DNA of 64,000 bases, from positions 124,001-188,000 of the forward strand of contig CALUNW010000003.1 in NCBI GenBank assembly GCA_944322145.1. Reading direction: 5' to 3'. Shown piece by piece: positions 1 through 10,432 of the stretch. Made by a program: the position numbers and the translations under genes. The notes under the pieces were generated by a model. The model had not been told where the DNA came from, searched no databases, and was given only the letters and a program-made list of their open reading frames with translations. Position 1 is the first letter of the stretch. Each line of letters begins with the position of its first letter. Source of the DNA: an uncultured Atopobiaceae bacterium (GTDB lineage: Bacteria; Actinomycetota; Coriobacteriia; Coriobacteriales; Atopobiaceae).

Positions 1-1
1 C

Positions 2-658
2 GCGCAGTTCATCGAGTGGCGCTACTACGAGGCCATCCAGTACTTCCTCGCCGAGCAGTATGAGACGCACCGCCACCAGCAGACCTTCGTCCGCGAGCTC
101 AACCGCTTCTACAACGGGCACCCGGCGCTCTGGCAGCGAGCCTTCGAGTCCGAGGGCTTCGAGTGGATCGACGCCGACAACAACGACCAGTCGATCGTCA
201 CCTTCATCCGCAAGGGCGACAAGCCCGGCGACGAGCTCGTCATCCTGATTAACTTCGACGTCAACGCGCGCGAGGACTTCCGCATGGGCGTTCCCGAGTG
301 GGGCGTCTACGAGGAGCTCTTCAACTCCGACGAGGAGCGCTTCGGCGGCTCCGGCGTCACCAACGTCGGCAAGCTCAAGTGCCAGGACGAGCCGTGGAAC
401 GGTCGCGAGCAGTCCATCGTCGTGCGCGTCCCGCCGCTGGCCGGCATGATTCTCAAGCGCACCGGCACCCTGCGCCGCCCCGCCAAGAAGACGGCGACCA
501 AGACGGCCGCGACCAAGAAGCCGGCCGCGAAGACGACGGCGGCCAAGGCCGCGGCGGCCAAGAAGCCGGCCGCCAAGACGACGGCGGCAAAGACGACGGC
601 CGCCAAGAAGGCTCCTGCCCAGAAGTCAGCAACTCGTAAGAAGGCTTCGGAGGAGTAA
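2..658 (+). CDS. glgB: 1,4-alpha-glucan branching enzyme GlgB, C-terminal part
   Basis: The reading frame enters from the left edge, so the catalytic barrel's beginning is missing. The visible part carries the end of the GH13 barrel (QFIEWRYYEAIQ, ELNRFYNGHPALWQ) and the C-terminal beta domain (VPEWGVYEELFNSD), both typical of GlgB, which forms alpha-1,6 branches in glycogen. After the normal enzyme end (about VRVPPLAGMILKR) comes an extra tail of about 55 residues made of Lys/Ala/Thr/Pro repeats (AAKKPAAKTTAAK), resembling histone H1 tails. Most GlgB proteins lack this tail; its role is unknown, with nucleic acid or polyanion binding possible. It is first in the glycogen operon, with glgP 135 bases downstream. 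Confidence 0.93.
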   Translation, partial: AQFIEWRYYEAIQYFLAEQYETHRHQQTFVRELNRFYNGHPALWQRAFESEGFEWIDADNNDQSIVTFIRKGDKPGDELVILINFDVNAREDFRMGVPEWGVYEELFNSDEERFGGSGVTNVGKLKCQDEPWNGREQSIVVRVPPLAGMILKRTGTLRRPAKKTATKTAATKKPAAKTTAAKAAAAKKPAAKTTAAKTTAAKKAPAQKSATRKKASEE

Positions 659-677
659 CCGGAGTAGTAAGCTTAAC

Positions 678-701
678 GGGGCCGCCCAGCCGGGCGGCCC
701 C
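678..701 (+). terminator. GC-rich hairpin after glgB
   Basis: A perfect 10-bp stem (GGGGCCGCCC paired with GGGCGGCCCC, loop AGCC) lies 20 bases after the glgB stop. No T-run follows. It may be a weak terminator or an mRNA stabiliser between glgB and glgP. Confidence 0.5.
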
Positions 702-793
702 ATACCGCTAGGGACCGGTAAGCGACGACGGCCCCCGCGCGGCGTCCCGGCCGCGTGCCCCCATGTCCTTGTCGCCCGATCTGAGGAGATGTT

Positions 794-3226
794 TTGGCTA
801 CCGAGAAGATCTTTGAGAACGAGCAGGACTTCATCGAGCAGTATCGTGAGGCCTGCATGACGAAGTACGGCTCCAAGTTCGAGGAGTGCAGCAGCCAGGA
901 GCAGTTCTACGTGCTCGCCGAGCTCATCGCGAGCAAGGCCCGCGCCATCCAGACGAGCTCCCACACCAAGGACGAGAAGAAGGTCTACTACTTCTCCCTC
1001 GAGTTCCTGATCGGCCCCCTGCTCGACAACTACCTGATCAACTTCGGCATCCGCGACCTCGTGGCCCAGGGCATCGAGTCCATGGGCGCCAACCTCGAGG
1101 AGATCTGCCGCCAGGAGGTCGACCCGGGCCTGGGCAACGGTGGCCTGGGCCGCCTGGCCGCGTGCTTCCTCGACTCCATGGCCCACGAGGGCATCGCCGG
1201 CTACGGCAACGGCATGCGCTATCGCTACGGCCTCTTTCGCCAGTACATAGAGGGCGGCCGCCAGGTCGAGCGCACGGACAACTGGCTCGCCAACGGCTTC
1301 CCCTGGGAGACCCGCAAGGACGGCAGCTCGGTGCTGGTGCGCTTTGGCGGCCAGGTCGTGCGCCACGAGGAGAACGGCCACTTCTGGTTCACCCAGGAGG
1401 GCGGCGAGATCGTCCGCGCCGTCCCCTATGACGTGCCCATCGTCGGCTTTGGCGGCAAGGTCGTGAACAAGCTGCGCCTGTGGTCGGCCGAGCCCTACAC
1501 CGAGGACTTCGACCTCGACGCCTTCAACGCCGGCGACTACGCCCGCGCCAACAAGTTCCGCTCCGACGTCGAGGCCATCTCCACGATCCTCTATCCCAAC
1601 GACGCCGGCGAGCACGGCCGCATGCTGCGCATGAAGCAGGAGTACCTCTTCGTCTCCGCCGGCCTCCAGACCATCCTGCGCACCTACGAGCGCGAGTTCG
1701 GCCAGGACTGGGAGAACCTCGGCAAGCGCGTCTCCATCCACACCAACGACACGCACCCCGCCATGTGCGGCCCCGAGCTCATGCGCATCCTCGTGGACGA
1801 GAAGGGCGTGGACTTTGACCTCGCCTACAAGATCTGCAGGGAGACCATCTCCTTCACCAACCACACGGTCATGCCCGAGGCGCTGGAGAAGTGGCCGATC
1901 AACACCTTCCGCAACCTCCTGCCGCGCCTCTACATGTTCATCGACGAGATCGACCGCCGCTACCGCGACAACCTCGCCACGCACCTCTCGCCCAACGACG
2001 GCAACTGGACCAGCGTCCTCGAGAAGACCGCGATCCTGTGGGACGGCCAGGTTCGCATGGCCAACCTCTCGATCATCTTCTCGCACTCGATCAACGGCGT
2101 CTCCGCGCTGCACACGCAGATCCTCAAGGACACGGTCTTCCACGAGTTCTACGACATGATGCCGCACCGCTTCAACAACAAGACCAACGGCGTGACGCAT
2201 CGTCGCTTCCTCTGCGAGGCCAACCCGTCCTACTCCAAGCTCATCACCGAGGCCATCGGCGACGGCTGGCTCGACGACGCTATGGAGCTCGAGAAGCTCG
2301 TGCCCTTCGAGCAGGACGCCTCGTTCCTCGAGGGCATGGAGGCCGCCAAGAAGGCCGACAAGGAGCGCCTCGCCGCCTACGTCAAGGAGGCCTCGGGCGT
2401 CGAGCTCGACACCAACATGGTCTTCGACGTCCAGGTCAAGCGCTTCCACGCCTACAAGCGCCAGCTCCTCAACGTCTTCAAGGTGCTCGACATCTACAAC
2501 CGCCTCCTCACCGACCCGAGCTACAACCCGCGCCCGACGGCGTTCATCTTCTCCGGCAAGGCCGCCCAGAGCTACACCTTCGCCAAGGAGGTCATCCGCC
2601 TGATCAACTCGGTGGCCGACGTCATCAACAGCGACGAGCGCGTGAACGGCAAGATCAAGGTCGCCTTCGTGCCCAACTTCGCGGTCTCCAACGCGCAGCT
2701 CATCTACTCCGCGGCCGAGATCTCCGAGCAGATCAGCGTGGCCGGCGCCGAGGCCTCCGGCACCTCCAACATGAAGCTCATGATGAACGCCGCCATCACG
2801 CTCGGCACCTTCGACGGCGCCAACATCGAGATCTCCGAGCTCGTGGGTCCCGAGAACATCAAGATCTTCGGCCTGCATGCCGACGAGGTCGACGCCCTGC
2901 GCGCCTCCGGCCGCTACTACGCCTGGGACATGTACAACGGCGACCGCGACCACCTCGGCCGCATCGTGGACATGCTCACCGACGGCTCGCTGGCGCGCCT
3001 CTCGGGCAACTTCGACAGCATCCACGACTACCTCATGGTCGACAACGACCCGGATCTGGTCATGCGCGACTTCCACTCCTACGTCCAGGCGTGGAACGAG
3101 CTGACCGAGTTCTACGGCGACCGTGCTGCATGGAACAAGGTGGCGCTCCACAATACCGCCAAGGCCGGATACTTCTCTTCTGACCGAACAATCCGTGAGT
3201 ACATGGCTGACATCTGGCACATTTAG
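794..3226 (+). CDS. glgP: Glycogen/maltodextrin phosphorylase
   Basis: Releases glucose-1-phosphate from alpha-1,4-glucan ends using phosphate and pyridoxal phosphate. The 810-residue length is normal for the GT35 family. The PLP site EASGTSNMK is intact with the lysine at about residue 661, followed by the usual TFDGANIEI segment; the substrate motif [17 protein letters not shown] is at about 112-128. The chosen start is a TTG at 794, with GAGGAG five bases upstream; it gives the conventional N-terminus (MATEKIFEN). Its position between glgB and glgC places glycogen breakdown in the same transcription unit as synthesis. Highly confident of the family; glycogen versus maltodextrin preference cannot be read from sequence. 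Confidence 0.96.
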   Translation: MATEKIFENEQDFIEQYREACMTKYGSKFEECSSQEQFYVLAELIASKARAIQTSSHTKDEKKVYYFSLEFLIGPLLDNYLINFGIRDLVAQGIESMGANLEEICRQEVDPGLGNGGLGRLAACFLDSMAHEGIAGYGNGMRYRYGLFRQYIEGGRQVERTDNWLANGFPWETRKDGSSVLVRFGGQVVRHEENGHFWFTQEGGEIVRAVPYDVPIVGFGGKVVNKLRLWSAEPYTEDFDLDAFNAGDYARANKFRSDVEAISTILYPNDAGEHGRMLRMKQEYLFVSAGLQTILRTYEREFGQDWENLGKRVSIHTNDTHPAMCGPELMRILVDEKGVDFDLAYKICRETISFTNHTVMPEALEKWPINTFRNLLPRLYMFIDEIDRRYRDNLATHLSPNDGNWTSVLEKTAILWDGQVRMANLSIIFSHSINGVSALHTQILKDTVFHEFYDMMPHRFNNKTNGVTHRRFLCEANPSYSKLITEAIGDGWLDDAMELEKLVPFEQDASFLEGMEAAKKADKERLAAYVKEASGVELDTNMVFDVQVKRFHAYKRQLLNVFKVLDIYNRLLTDPSYNPRPTAFIFSGKAAQSYTFAKEVIRLINSVADVINSDERVNGKIKVAFVPNFAVSNAQLIYSAAEISEQISVAGAEASGTSNMKLMMNAAITLGTFDGANIEISELVGPENIKIFGLHADEVDALRASGRYYAWDMYNGDRDHLGRIVDMLTDGSLARLSGNFDSIHDYLMVDNDPDLVMRDFHSYVQAWNELTEFYGDRAAWNKVALHNTAKAGYFSSDRTIREYMADIWHI

Positions 3227-3284
3227 GTGTACGTGTTGGGGGCCCGACGGCCCCCCATGCAATAGCTGTGAAAGGAGTGGGGGA

Positions 3285-4433
3285 ATGAGCAAGAAAGAGT
3301 GCATCGCAATGCTCCTGGCAGGTGGTCAGGGCAGCAGGCTCGGTGCGCTGACGAGCAACGTCGCCAAGCCGGCAGTCTCGTTCGGCGGCAAGTTCCGCAT
3401 CATCGACTTCGCGCTTTCCAACTGCGCGAACTCGGGCATCACCACGGTGGGCGTGCTGACGCAGTACCGTCCCTACCTGCTGCACAGCTACATCGGCACC
3501 GGCGAGGCCTGGAACCTCGACGAGCGCAACGGCGGCGTCTCCATCCTGCCCCCGTACGCCACCCAGACCGGCGGCGCGTGGTACGAGGGCACGGCCGACG
3601 CCGTGACCCAGAACCTCGGCTACATCGAGACCAACGACCCCGAGTACGTCCTCATCCTCTCCGGCGACCAGCTCTACCGCATGGACTATGACGACATGCT
3701 GGCGACCCACAAGGCCAACAACGCCGACCTCACCATCGCGGTCATGCCCGTGCCCTGGGAGGAGGCCTCCCGCTTCGGCATCCTGACCGCCGAGGACGAC
3801 GGCCGCATCACCAAGTTCTCCGAGAAGCCCAAGAAGCCCGATTCAAACCTCGCGTCGATGGGCATCTACATCTTCAACGCCGACCTCCTCGTCGAGACGC
3901 TGAAGGAGGACGCCAACGACCAGAACTCCAGCCACGACTTCGGCGGCGACATCATCCCCAAGCTCCTCGCCGACGGCAAGCGCCTGTTCACCTACAAGTT
4001 CGAGGGCTTCTGGCGCGACGTCGGCACCATCTCGAGCTACCACGAGACGAGCATGGACCTTCTCGGCCCCAACCCCGCCTTCGACATCTTCAGCACCACG
4101 TTCCCGATCATGAGCAACTCCTCCACGCGCCCGCCGGCGTTCGTGGGCAAGGACGCCACGATCGACGACAGCCTCATCGCCAACGGCTGCCAGGTCTACG
4201 GCATCGTTAAGCACTCGATCCTCTCGACCGACGCCTACGTCGGCGAGCGCGCGACGGTCGTCGACTCCGTGCTGCTCCCGGGCGCCGTCGTCAAGGACGG
4301 TGCCAACGTCGTGCGCGCCATCCTGGGCGAGAACTCCACCGTCGAGGAGAACGTCAGCGTCGGCAGCGTCGACACCACCAAGGACACCGCCGTCATCGGC
4401 AACGACGTGGTTGTCGGGAAGGGGGAGAACTAA
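3285..4433 (+). CDS. glgC: Glucose-1-phosphate adenylyltransferase, GlgC subunit
   Basis: Makes ADP-glucose, the glucosyl donor for glycogen synthase, from ATP and glucose-1-phosphate. The N-terminal nucleotide-binding loop [12 protein letters not shown], the [10 protein letters not shown] motif and the FSEKPKKP segment are all present, followed by a left-handed beta-helix domain ([23 protein letters not shown]). ATG at 3285 is preceded by AAAGGAG; longer frames upstream lack family similarity. At 382 residues the length is typical. It is followed after two bases by glgD, so the two subunits are almost certainly co-translated and form a GlgC-GlgD complex as in Bacillus-type systems. Confidence 0.97.
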   Translation: MSKKECIAMLLAGGQGSRLGALTSNVAKPAVSFGGKFRIIDFALSNCANSGITTVGVLTQYRPYLLHSYIGTGEAWNLDERNGGVSILPPYATQTGGAWYEGTADAVTQNLGYIETNDPEYVLILSGDQLYRMDYDDMLATHKANNADLTIAVMPVPWEEASRFGILTAEDDGRITKFSEKPKKPDSNLASMGIYIFNADLLVETLKEDANDQNSSHDFGGDIIPKLLADGKRLFTYKFEGFWRDVGTISSYHETSMDLLGPNPAFDIFSTTFPIMSNSSTRPPAFVGKDATIDDSLIANGCQVYGIVKHSILSTDAYVGERATVVDSVLLPGAVVKDGANVVRAILGENSTVEENVSVGSVDTTKDTAVIGNDVVVGKGEN

Positions 4434-4435
4434 TC

Positions 4436-5527
4436 ATGGAAAAGGTCATCGGCCTTATTACGTGCAACTACTCCGCTAAGGAGTCCAGCCCGCTCAACGA
4501 GAGCCGCCCGATGGCGTCGCTGCCCTACTTCGGCCGCTACCGCCTCGTCGACTTTGCGCTCTCCAACTTCGTGAACTGCGGCATCCGCACCGTGGGCATG
4601 GTCATGCCGTACAACTACCGCTCGATCATCGACCACGTGGGCTCCGGCAAGGACTGGGACCTCGATCGCAAGAACGGCGGCCTGTTCATCCTGCCCGGCT
4701 CCGCCTTCGGCACCTCCCGCACCGGCGCCCGCTTCCTGCTCCGCGACCTGGTCCACAACAAGGTCTACTTCACGCGCAGCACCTCTGACGCCGTGTTCTT
4801 CTCGACGGCCAACTTCGTGTACAACATCGACCTCGACAAGGTCTACGAGGCCCACAAGGCCTCCGGCGCGGACATCACCGTCCTCACCAAGACCGCGTCC
4901 GAGAAGGACCCCGACGTCACCGCGTTTGACGTCGAGGACGGCCGCGTGTGCGGCGTCCACCACGGCACCGCCTTCGGCGAGACCATGTTCCTCGACTGCT
5001 TCGTGATCAACCGCCAGCTGCTGCTCGACATGTTCGACTGGTACGCCGCGACGGACTACCTCGACCTCTTCGAGGCCATGGCCGGCGACTTCGGCCGCGT
5101 GAACATCCGCACCTATGACTTCGACGGCTATGTTGCCCCGATCTTCAACAAGCGCGCGTACTTCCGCGCCAACATGGACCTTCTCGACCCGCGCATCACG
5201 AGCGAGCTCTTCGTCGAGGAGCGCTTCATCAAGACCAAGACGCACGACACCCCGCCCGCCAAGTTCGAGGTCGGCAGCCACGTGTGCCACTCCGCCGTCG
5301 CCTCCGGCGACCGCATCTACGGCAACGTCAGCGACTCCATCCTCGGCCGCAACGTCATCATCGAGGCCGGCGCCACGGTGCGCAACTCCATCGTGATGCA
5401 GGGCTGCGTCGTCAAGAGCGGCGCCCGCGTCGAGAACGCCATCGTCGACCGCGCCAACGTCGTTCCTGCCGGCACCGAGCTCAGGGGCACCCCCGAGGAC
5501 GTGCTGATCAAGGAAAAGGCTCACTAG
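4436..5527 (+). CDS. glgD: Glucose-1-phosphate adenylyltransferase, GlgD subunit
   Basis: 363 residues, homologous to GlgC (YFGRYRLVDFALSNFVNCGI aligns with the GlgC start) but without the GGxGxRL nucleotide loop at the N-terminus, which instead reads CNYSAKESSPLNESRP. That is the hallmark of GlgD, the non-catalytic or modulatory partner known from Bacillus. The C-terminal beta-helix repeat region (GNVSDSILGRNVIIEAGATV) is intact. The ATG lies two bases after the glgC stop, so the ribosome site is inside glgC. Known biology: GlgD raises the activity of GlgC in the heterotetramer. Confidence 0.95.
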   Translation: MEKVIGLITCNYSAKESSPLNESRPMASLPYFGRYRLVDFALSNFVNCGIRTVGMVMPYNYRSIIDHVGSGKDWDLDRKNGGLFILPGSAFGTSRTGARFLLRDLVHNKVYFTRSTSDAVFFSTANFVYNIDLDKVYEAHKASGADITVLTKTASEKDPDVTAFDVEDGRVCGVHHGTAFGETMFLDCFVINRQLLLDMFDWYAATDYLDLFEAMAGDFGRVNIRTYDFDGYVAPIFNKRAYFRANMDLLDPRITSELFVEERFIKTKTHDTPPAKFEVGSHVCHSAVASGDRIYGNVSDSILGRNVIIEAGATVRNSIVMQGCVVKSGARVENAIVDRANVVPAGTELRGTPEDVLIKEKAH

Positions 5528-5543
5528 GATCGAGGGGATCGAC

Positions 5544-7043
5544 GTGACAACAACAGCCAAGCGCAGGAAGATCCGCGTGCTCTTTGCGTCCTCCGAGGCG
5601 GTCCCGTTTGCCAAGACGGGCGGCCTGGGCGACGTCGTCGGATCGCTTCCCCGCGCGCTCAAGCACGCCGGCGCCCGCGCGGCGGTCATCATGCCCAAGT
5701 ACGCCAGCATCCCGCAGGAGTACAAGGACCAGATGAAGCACGTCGCGGACTTCTACGTGCCCCTCGCCTGGCGCAACGAGTACTGCGGCATCGAGAAGCT
5801 GACGCTCCAGGACCTCGACTTCTACTTCGTCGACAACGAGGCCTACTTCAAGCGCGACGGCCTCTACGGCTACTTTGACGACGGCGAGCGCTTCGCGTTC
5901 TTCTCCAAGGCCATCTGCGAGGCCATCGCCAAGGTCCCCGAGCTCGAGTGCGACGTCCTGCACTGCAACGACTGGCAGACCGCCCTGTGCTGCGTCTTCC
6001 TGCGCGAGTTCTACCAGCAGATCCCGCAGTGCGCCAACGTCAAGACCATCTTCACGGTGCACAACGTCAAGTTCCAGGGCCAGTACAGCGACAAGGTCCT
6101 CGAGGAGGTCCTGGGAATGTCCCACATCCAGGCCGCTCGTGACCAGCTCTACTGCGACCGCGACTCCATCAACTACATGAAGGGCGCGCTCTGCTACGCG
6201 GACTACCTCACCACGGTGAGCCCGAGCTATGCCAACGAGCTGCAGATGCCCTTCTACGGTGAGGGGCTCGACGGCATCTTCCGCCGCCGCTGCGACGTCC
6301 TGAGCGGAATCCTCAACGGCATCGACCAGTCCATCTGGAACCCGACGACCGACCCGATGATCCCTGCCAACTACTCCGCCAAGGATCTCGAGAACAAGGC
6401 CGAGTGCAAGCGCGCGCTTCAGGAGGAGCTGGGTCTCGCCCAGGATCCCACGCGCCCGCTCGTGGTCTCCATCGGCCGCCTCACGGACCAGAAGGGCCTG
6501 GGCCTGGTGCGCTACGCGATGGACCACCTCATGCAGCGCGGCGTTCAGGTTGCCATCCTGGGCACGGGCGACAAGGACCACGAGGATGCGTTCCGCTACT
6601 TCGACGCCAAGTACGGCGACCAGATGTGCGCGCGCATCGCGTTTGACAACGCGCTCTCCCACCGCATGTACGCCGGCGGCGACCTCCTCATCATGCCGTC
6701 CGAGTTTGAGCCGTGCGGTCTCTCCCAGATGATCGCCATGCGCTATGGCACCCTGCCGGTCGTGCGCGAGACCGGCGGCCTGCGTGACTCGGTCGCCCCG
6801 TACAACAAGTACACCGGCGAGGGCACGGGCTTCTCGTTTGCCAACATGAACGCCGACGAGATGGCCGACACGCTCCTCGGTGCCTGCGAGATCTTCTGGA
6901 CGGAGCCGGAGACTTGGCATAAGCTTCAGCTTCAGGCGATGGACGCCGACTTCAGCTGGCGTCGCGCCGCGAACGACTACATGGACATCTACCACGGTCT
7001 TCACCCGGAGATCATCAGGTACAACAAGAGAAGAGATAGGTAG
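5544..7043 (+). CDS. glgA: Glycogen synthase (ADP-glucose type, GT5)
   Basis: Transfers glucose from ADP-glucose to glycogen ends. The ADP-binding signature KTGGL is at residues 24-28 in the usual N-terminal context (FASSEAVPFAKTGGLGDV), and the C-terminal catalytic segment (PSEFEPCGLSQM, RETGGLRD) is intact. 499 residues is close to the family norm of about 480. GTG at 5544 is the start, 16 bases after glgD. The next gene begins four bases after the stop, so transcription continues into the GH13-GH77 gene. Confidence 0.96.
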   Translation: MTTTAKRRKIRVLFASSEAVPFAKTGGLGDVVGSLPRALKHAGARAAVIMPKYASIPQEYKDQMKHVADFYVPLAWRNEYCGIEKLTLQDLDFYFVDNEAYFKRDGLYGYFDDGERFAFFSKAICEAIAKVPELECDVLHCNDWQTALCCVFLREFYQQIPQCANVKTIFTVHNVKFQGQYSDKVLEEVLGMSHIQAARDQLYCDRDSINYMKGALCYADYLTTVSPSYANELQMPFYGEGLDGIFRRRCDVLSGILNGIDQSIWNPTTDPMIPANYSAKDLENKAECKRALQEELGLAQDPTRPLVVSIGRLTDQKGLGLVRYAMDHLMQRGVQVAILGTGDKDHEDAFRYFDAKYGDQMCARIAFDNALSHRMYAGGDLLIMPSEFEPCGLSQMIAMRYGTLPVVRETGGLRDSVAPYNKYTGEGTGFSFANMNADEMADTLLGACEIFWTEPETWHKLQLQAMDADFSWRRAANDYMDIYHGLHPEIIRYNKRRDR

Positions 7044-7046
7044 CGC

Positions 7047-10000
7047 TTGAACGCACGTCACGTCACTTCAGAACCGGAGTACAGAAGTCCTTTCGGTGCC
7101 GTCCAGTTGGGCGGCACCGTTTCGCTGAGCATCGATGTGTGGGGCGACGACGTCGTCTTCTGCACCCTGCGCGTCTGGACGGACGCGCAGGGCGAGCAGC
7201 TCATCGAGATGCGCGGCGCCAACAGGGGGGACTATCTGCGCTTCTCCGCCAACTACAAGCCCGCGCAGACCGGCGTCGTCTGGTATAGCTTCGACATCGA
7301 GGCGGCCGACGGCTCCGTGTGGCGCTATGGCGCCCGCGAGGGCTGGACCACCGGCGAGGGTGCCTTCGCCTACGGCGATCCGCCGTCGTTCCAGATCACG
7401 GTCTATAGGGCGCGCAAGCATCAGCCGCGCTGGTACCGTGAGGGCATCGTCTATCAGGTCTTCCCTGACCGCTTTGCGCGCGGCGAGGACTGGCGCGAGC
7501 GCGCGGCGGACTCGCTTGCCGTGCACCGCAAGGGCGGCCCCGGACGCGTGCTCGTGGAGGACTGGGACACGCCGCCCACCTATGCGCGCACCGAGGACGG
7601 CGGCATCGCCCACTGGGACTTCTACGGCGGCACGCTCGAGGGCATCCGCGAGCACCTCGACTATCTCGAGCAGCTCGGCGTGACGGTGCTCTACCTCAAC
7701 CCCATCTTCGAGGCGGCGAGCAACCACCGCTATGACACTGCCGACTACCTGCGCATCGATCCGATGCTGGGTGACGAGCAGAGCTTCCGCGAGCTGTGCG
7801 TCGACGCCGCCGAGCGGGGCATCTCGGTCATCCTCGACGGCGTCTTCAACCACTGCGGCGCCGACTCCCGCTACTTCAACCGCTTTGGCACCTATCGCGA
7901 GCCGGGCGCGTGGCAGGGCGACAGGTCGCCGTACCGCGACTGGTTCACCTTCAACGACGACGGTACCTATGCCGGGTGGTGGGGCGACCAGAACCTTCCG
8001 AGCTTCCGCTCCGACTGCGAGCCGTTCCACAGGCTCGTGTGCGATCGCGACGGCATCATCCGCCGGTGGCTGCGCTCGGGCGCTCGCGGCTGGCGCCTCG
8101 ACGTGGCGGACGAGCTCACCGACGAGTTCATCGCGCAGATCAAGCGCGCCCTGCTCGCCGAGAAGCCGGACGGCGTCCTGATCGGCGAGGTCTGGGAGGA
8201 CGCGTCGAACAAGCTCGCCTATGGCAAGCTTCGCCAGTACTTCCAGGGCGAGGAGCTGGACGGCACGATGAACTACCCGCTGCGCACGGGGCTTCTCGCC
8301 TATGTGCGCGGCGAGATGGGCGCCACGGAGCTGGCGGCCCGCCTCGAGCAGCTGCGCGAGAACTACCCGCGCGACAACTTCTACTCCGCGCTCAACCTCG
8401 TGGGCAGCCATGACCGCGAGCGCCTCTTCACCATGCTCGGCGGCGCCCCGGACCCGGACACGGTGCCCGAGGGCGAGCGCGCTGGCTTCAGGCTCTCCGA
8501 CGACCAGGCCGGCCTCGCGATGGCGCGACTGTGGCTGGTGGCCCTGCTCCAGATGACGCTGCCGGGCGTTCCGTGCGTCTACTACGGCGACGAACGCGGC
8601 GTCGAGGGCTTCCGCGACCCCTACAACCGCGCGCCCTTCCCCTGGGACGGCGGCCGCGCGGACTGCATGAACATCTACCGCAACGCCATCGCCGTGCGCA
8701 AGACGCTGCCGCTCTTCGTGGACGGCGAGTTCGAGCCCTTTGCCTCCGGCGACGACATCTTCGGCTTCTGGAGGCGCGGGCGCGACGAGGCCGTCTGCGT
8801 GCTCGCCAACAGGAGCCTCGAGAGCTCGCGGACGGTGAAGGTCCCCATGGTGGGCGACGCCGTCTCCGACGTCATCTCCGGGCAGACGCCCAAGGTCACG
8901 GGCGGCCAGGCGGAGGTCTTCCTGTGGCCGCTCGGCACGACCGTGCTCCACTTCCATCGCGTCGAGCGCCTGCAGCAGCCGCTCGACCGCGGCATGGGCG
9001 TCCTGTGCCACATCACCTCGATTCCCAACAAGGGGCGTCCAGGCACGCTCGGCGCGCCGGCAAAGCGCTTCGTCGACTGGCTCGCGGCGGGCGGCCAGAC
9101 CTACTGGCAGGTCCTGCCCGTCAACCCCACCGACGAGTACGGCTCGCCCTATGCTGGCGTCTCGGCGTTCGCGGGCAACACCGCGCTGCTCGAGGATGAC
9201 GTGGAGACGACCCTCAAGCGGCTGCAGAAGATAGGCAACGACGAGGACTACCTCCAGTTCTGCCGCGAGAACGACTACTGGCTGACGCCCTATGCCATCT
9301 TCAGCGCCGTCAAGGAGGTGCTGGGCGGGGCTCCCTGGCAGACCTGGCCCGCGCGCTATCGCCACTACAGCCCGTCGCACACCCGCAACCCGCGGATCGC
9401 GATGGCGGCCGAGAACCACAAGCGCCTGCAGTACGAGTTCGACCGCGAGTGGAACGAGCTGCGCGAGTACGCGCGCGAGCGCGGCGTCCAGATCGTCGGC
9501 GACATGCCGATGTACGTCTCCGGCGACTCCTCCGACGTATGGAGCGAACCCGACATCTTCGACCTCGACGAGTACGGTTACCCCCGCCGCATGGCAGGCG
9601 CCCCCGGCGACTCCTTCGCGCCCGAGGGACAGGTCTGGGGCAACCCCACCTACCGCTGGGACATCCTGCGCGAGCAGAACTTCGGCTGGTGGCTTCGCCG
9701 CTTCAGCCGCGCACTCGCGCTCTACGACTACGTGCGCCTCGACCACTTCATCGGGTTCTCCTCGTTCTTCTCGATGCCGGCGGGCAAGCCTGCGACCGAA
9801 GGGGCCTACGCCTTTGGTCCGGGCATGGAGCTCTTCGAGGCGGCGCACCGCCAGTTTGGCCCGCTGCCGTTCATCGCGGAGGATCTTGGCGCCATCACCC
9901 CGGCCGTGCGCGCCCTGGTGTGCGCGACGGGCATCCCGGGCATGGACGTCATGCAGTTCTCCGACGGCGACGTGCGCGAGGGCTACGCGCCGCGCCCCGA

Positions 10001-10307
10001 GACCGTCTGCTACACGGGCACGCACGACAACCAGACGTTCGTCGGGTTCTGCGAGAGCCGCTTTGGCGTCGAGGGCGACGAGGCGGTGGAGCTGGCCGAC
10101 GAGCTCGCGCGCAAGGCGCTGGCGTCAGATGCCGACGTGGTCATCATGCCGCTCCAGGACGTTCTGGGGCTGGACGACGACGCGCGCATGAACGTGCCCG
10201 GCGTCGCCGAGGGCAACTGGTCCTGGCAGGCCGAGTGGGCCGACGTCGACGCCGCCGCCGAGCGCCTGCGCGACCTTGCGGACTCGAGCGGGCGTGCCCA
10301 GGGATAG
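7047..10307 (+). CDS. Fused GH13 alpha-glucanase and GH77 4-alpha-glucanotransferase
   Basis: One 1086-residue chain joins two glycogen/maltodextrin enzymes. Residues 1-125 look like a beta-sandwich of the CBM34 type; about 130-630 form a neopullulanase-like GH13 barrel (GIVYQVFPDRF, DGVFNHCG) with catalytic Asp352 (GWRLDVAD), Glu381 (IGEVWED) and Asp456 (GSHDRER). From about 645 a MalQ-type GH77 domain starts (GVLCHITSIPNKG) with Asp899 (VRLDHFIGF), Glu945 (AEDLG) and Asp994 (GTHDNQT). All six catalytic acids are present, so both halves should be active. TTG at 7047 is the likely start, four bases after glgA. Predicted role: trimming and rearranging branches released by GlgP. Confidence 0.93.
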   Translation: MNARHVTSEPEYRSPFGAVQLGGTVSLSIDVWGDDVVFCTLRVWTDAQGEQLIEMRGANRGDYLRFSANYKPAQTGVVWYSFDIEAADGSVWRYGAREGWTTGEGAFAYGDPPSFQITVYRARKHQPRWYREGIVYQVFPDRFARGEDWRERAADSLAVHRKGGPGRVLVEDWDTPPTYARTEDGGIAHWDFYGGTLEGIREHLDYLEQLGVTVLYLNPIFEAASNHRYDTADYLRIDPMLGDEQSFRELCVDAAERGISVILDGVFNHCGADSRYFNRFGTYREPGAWQGDRSPYRDWFTFNDDGTYAGWWGDQNLPSFRSDCEPFHRLVCDRDGIIRRWLRSGARGWRLDVADELTDEFIAQIKRALLAEKPDGVLIGEVWEDASNKLAYGKLRQYFQGEELDGTMNYPLRTGLLAYVRGEMGATELAARLEQLRENYPRDNFYSALNLVGSHDRERLFTMLGGAPDPDTVPEGERAGFRLSDDQAGLAMARLWLVALLQMTLPGVPCVYYGDERGVEGFRDPYNRAPFPWDGGRADCMNIYRNAIAVRKTLPLFVDGEFEPFASGDDIFGFWRRGRDEAVCVLANRSLESSRTVKVPMVGDAVSDVISGQTPKVTGGQAEVFLWPLGTTVLHFHRVERLQQPLDRGMGVLCHITSIPNKGRPGTLGAPAKRFVDWLAAGGQTYWQVLPVNPTDEYGSPYAGVSAFAGNTALLEDDVETTLKRLQKIGNDEDYLQFCRENDYWLTPYAIFSAVKEVLGGAPWQTWPARYRHYSPSHTRNPRIAMAAENHKRLQYEFDREWNELREYARERGVQIVGDMPMYVSGDSSDVWSEPDIFDLDEYGYPRRMAGAPGDSFAPEGQVWGNPTYRWDILREQNFGWWLRRFSRALALYDYVRLDHFIGFSSFFSMPAGKPATEGAYAFGPGMELFEAAHRQFGPLPFIAEDLGAITPAVRALVCATGIPGMDVMQFSDGDVREGYAPRPETVCYTGTHDNQTFVGFCESRFGVEGDEAVELADELARKALASDADVVIMPLQDVLGLDDDARMNVPGVAEGNWSWQAEWADVDAAAERLRDLADSSGRAQG

Positions 10308-10333
10308 GGCCGGGGCACTTCTCGCCGCACGCT

Positions 10334-10412
10334 GATTAACGCACACGGTCTGACTTTCGCGAAAAAACGACCAGCGAATATAGAAAGTCAAAACAGACTG
10401 TGCGCGTTAATC
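10334..10412. repeat. 79-base imperfect inverted repeat, copy 1
   Basis: The ends GATTAACGCACACGG and CTGTGCGCGTTAATC are inverted copies; between them is a relatively AT-rich core with ATATAGAAA. A second copy lies at 20298-20375 with the same outer arms and the same ATATAGAAARTCAAAACA right half, so this is a small dispersed repeat. It has no coding capacity. Confidence 0.8.
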
Positions 10413-10432
10413 GGGGTGCGGCCGAGAAGAAC

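Noticed and set aside
626-3304. Very long open frame (892 codons) on the minus strand opposite glgP, and similar ones opposite glgA, the GH13-GH77 gene, mfd, lysS and clpC
   Set aside because: In GC-rich DNA the frame opposite a biased gene rarely meets stop codons. The products have no domains, are Val/Asp/Leu/Glu-monotonous and mirror the codon bias of the true gene.
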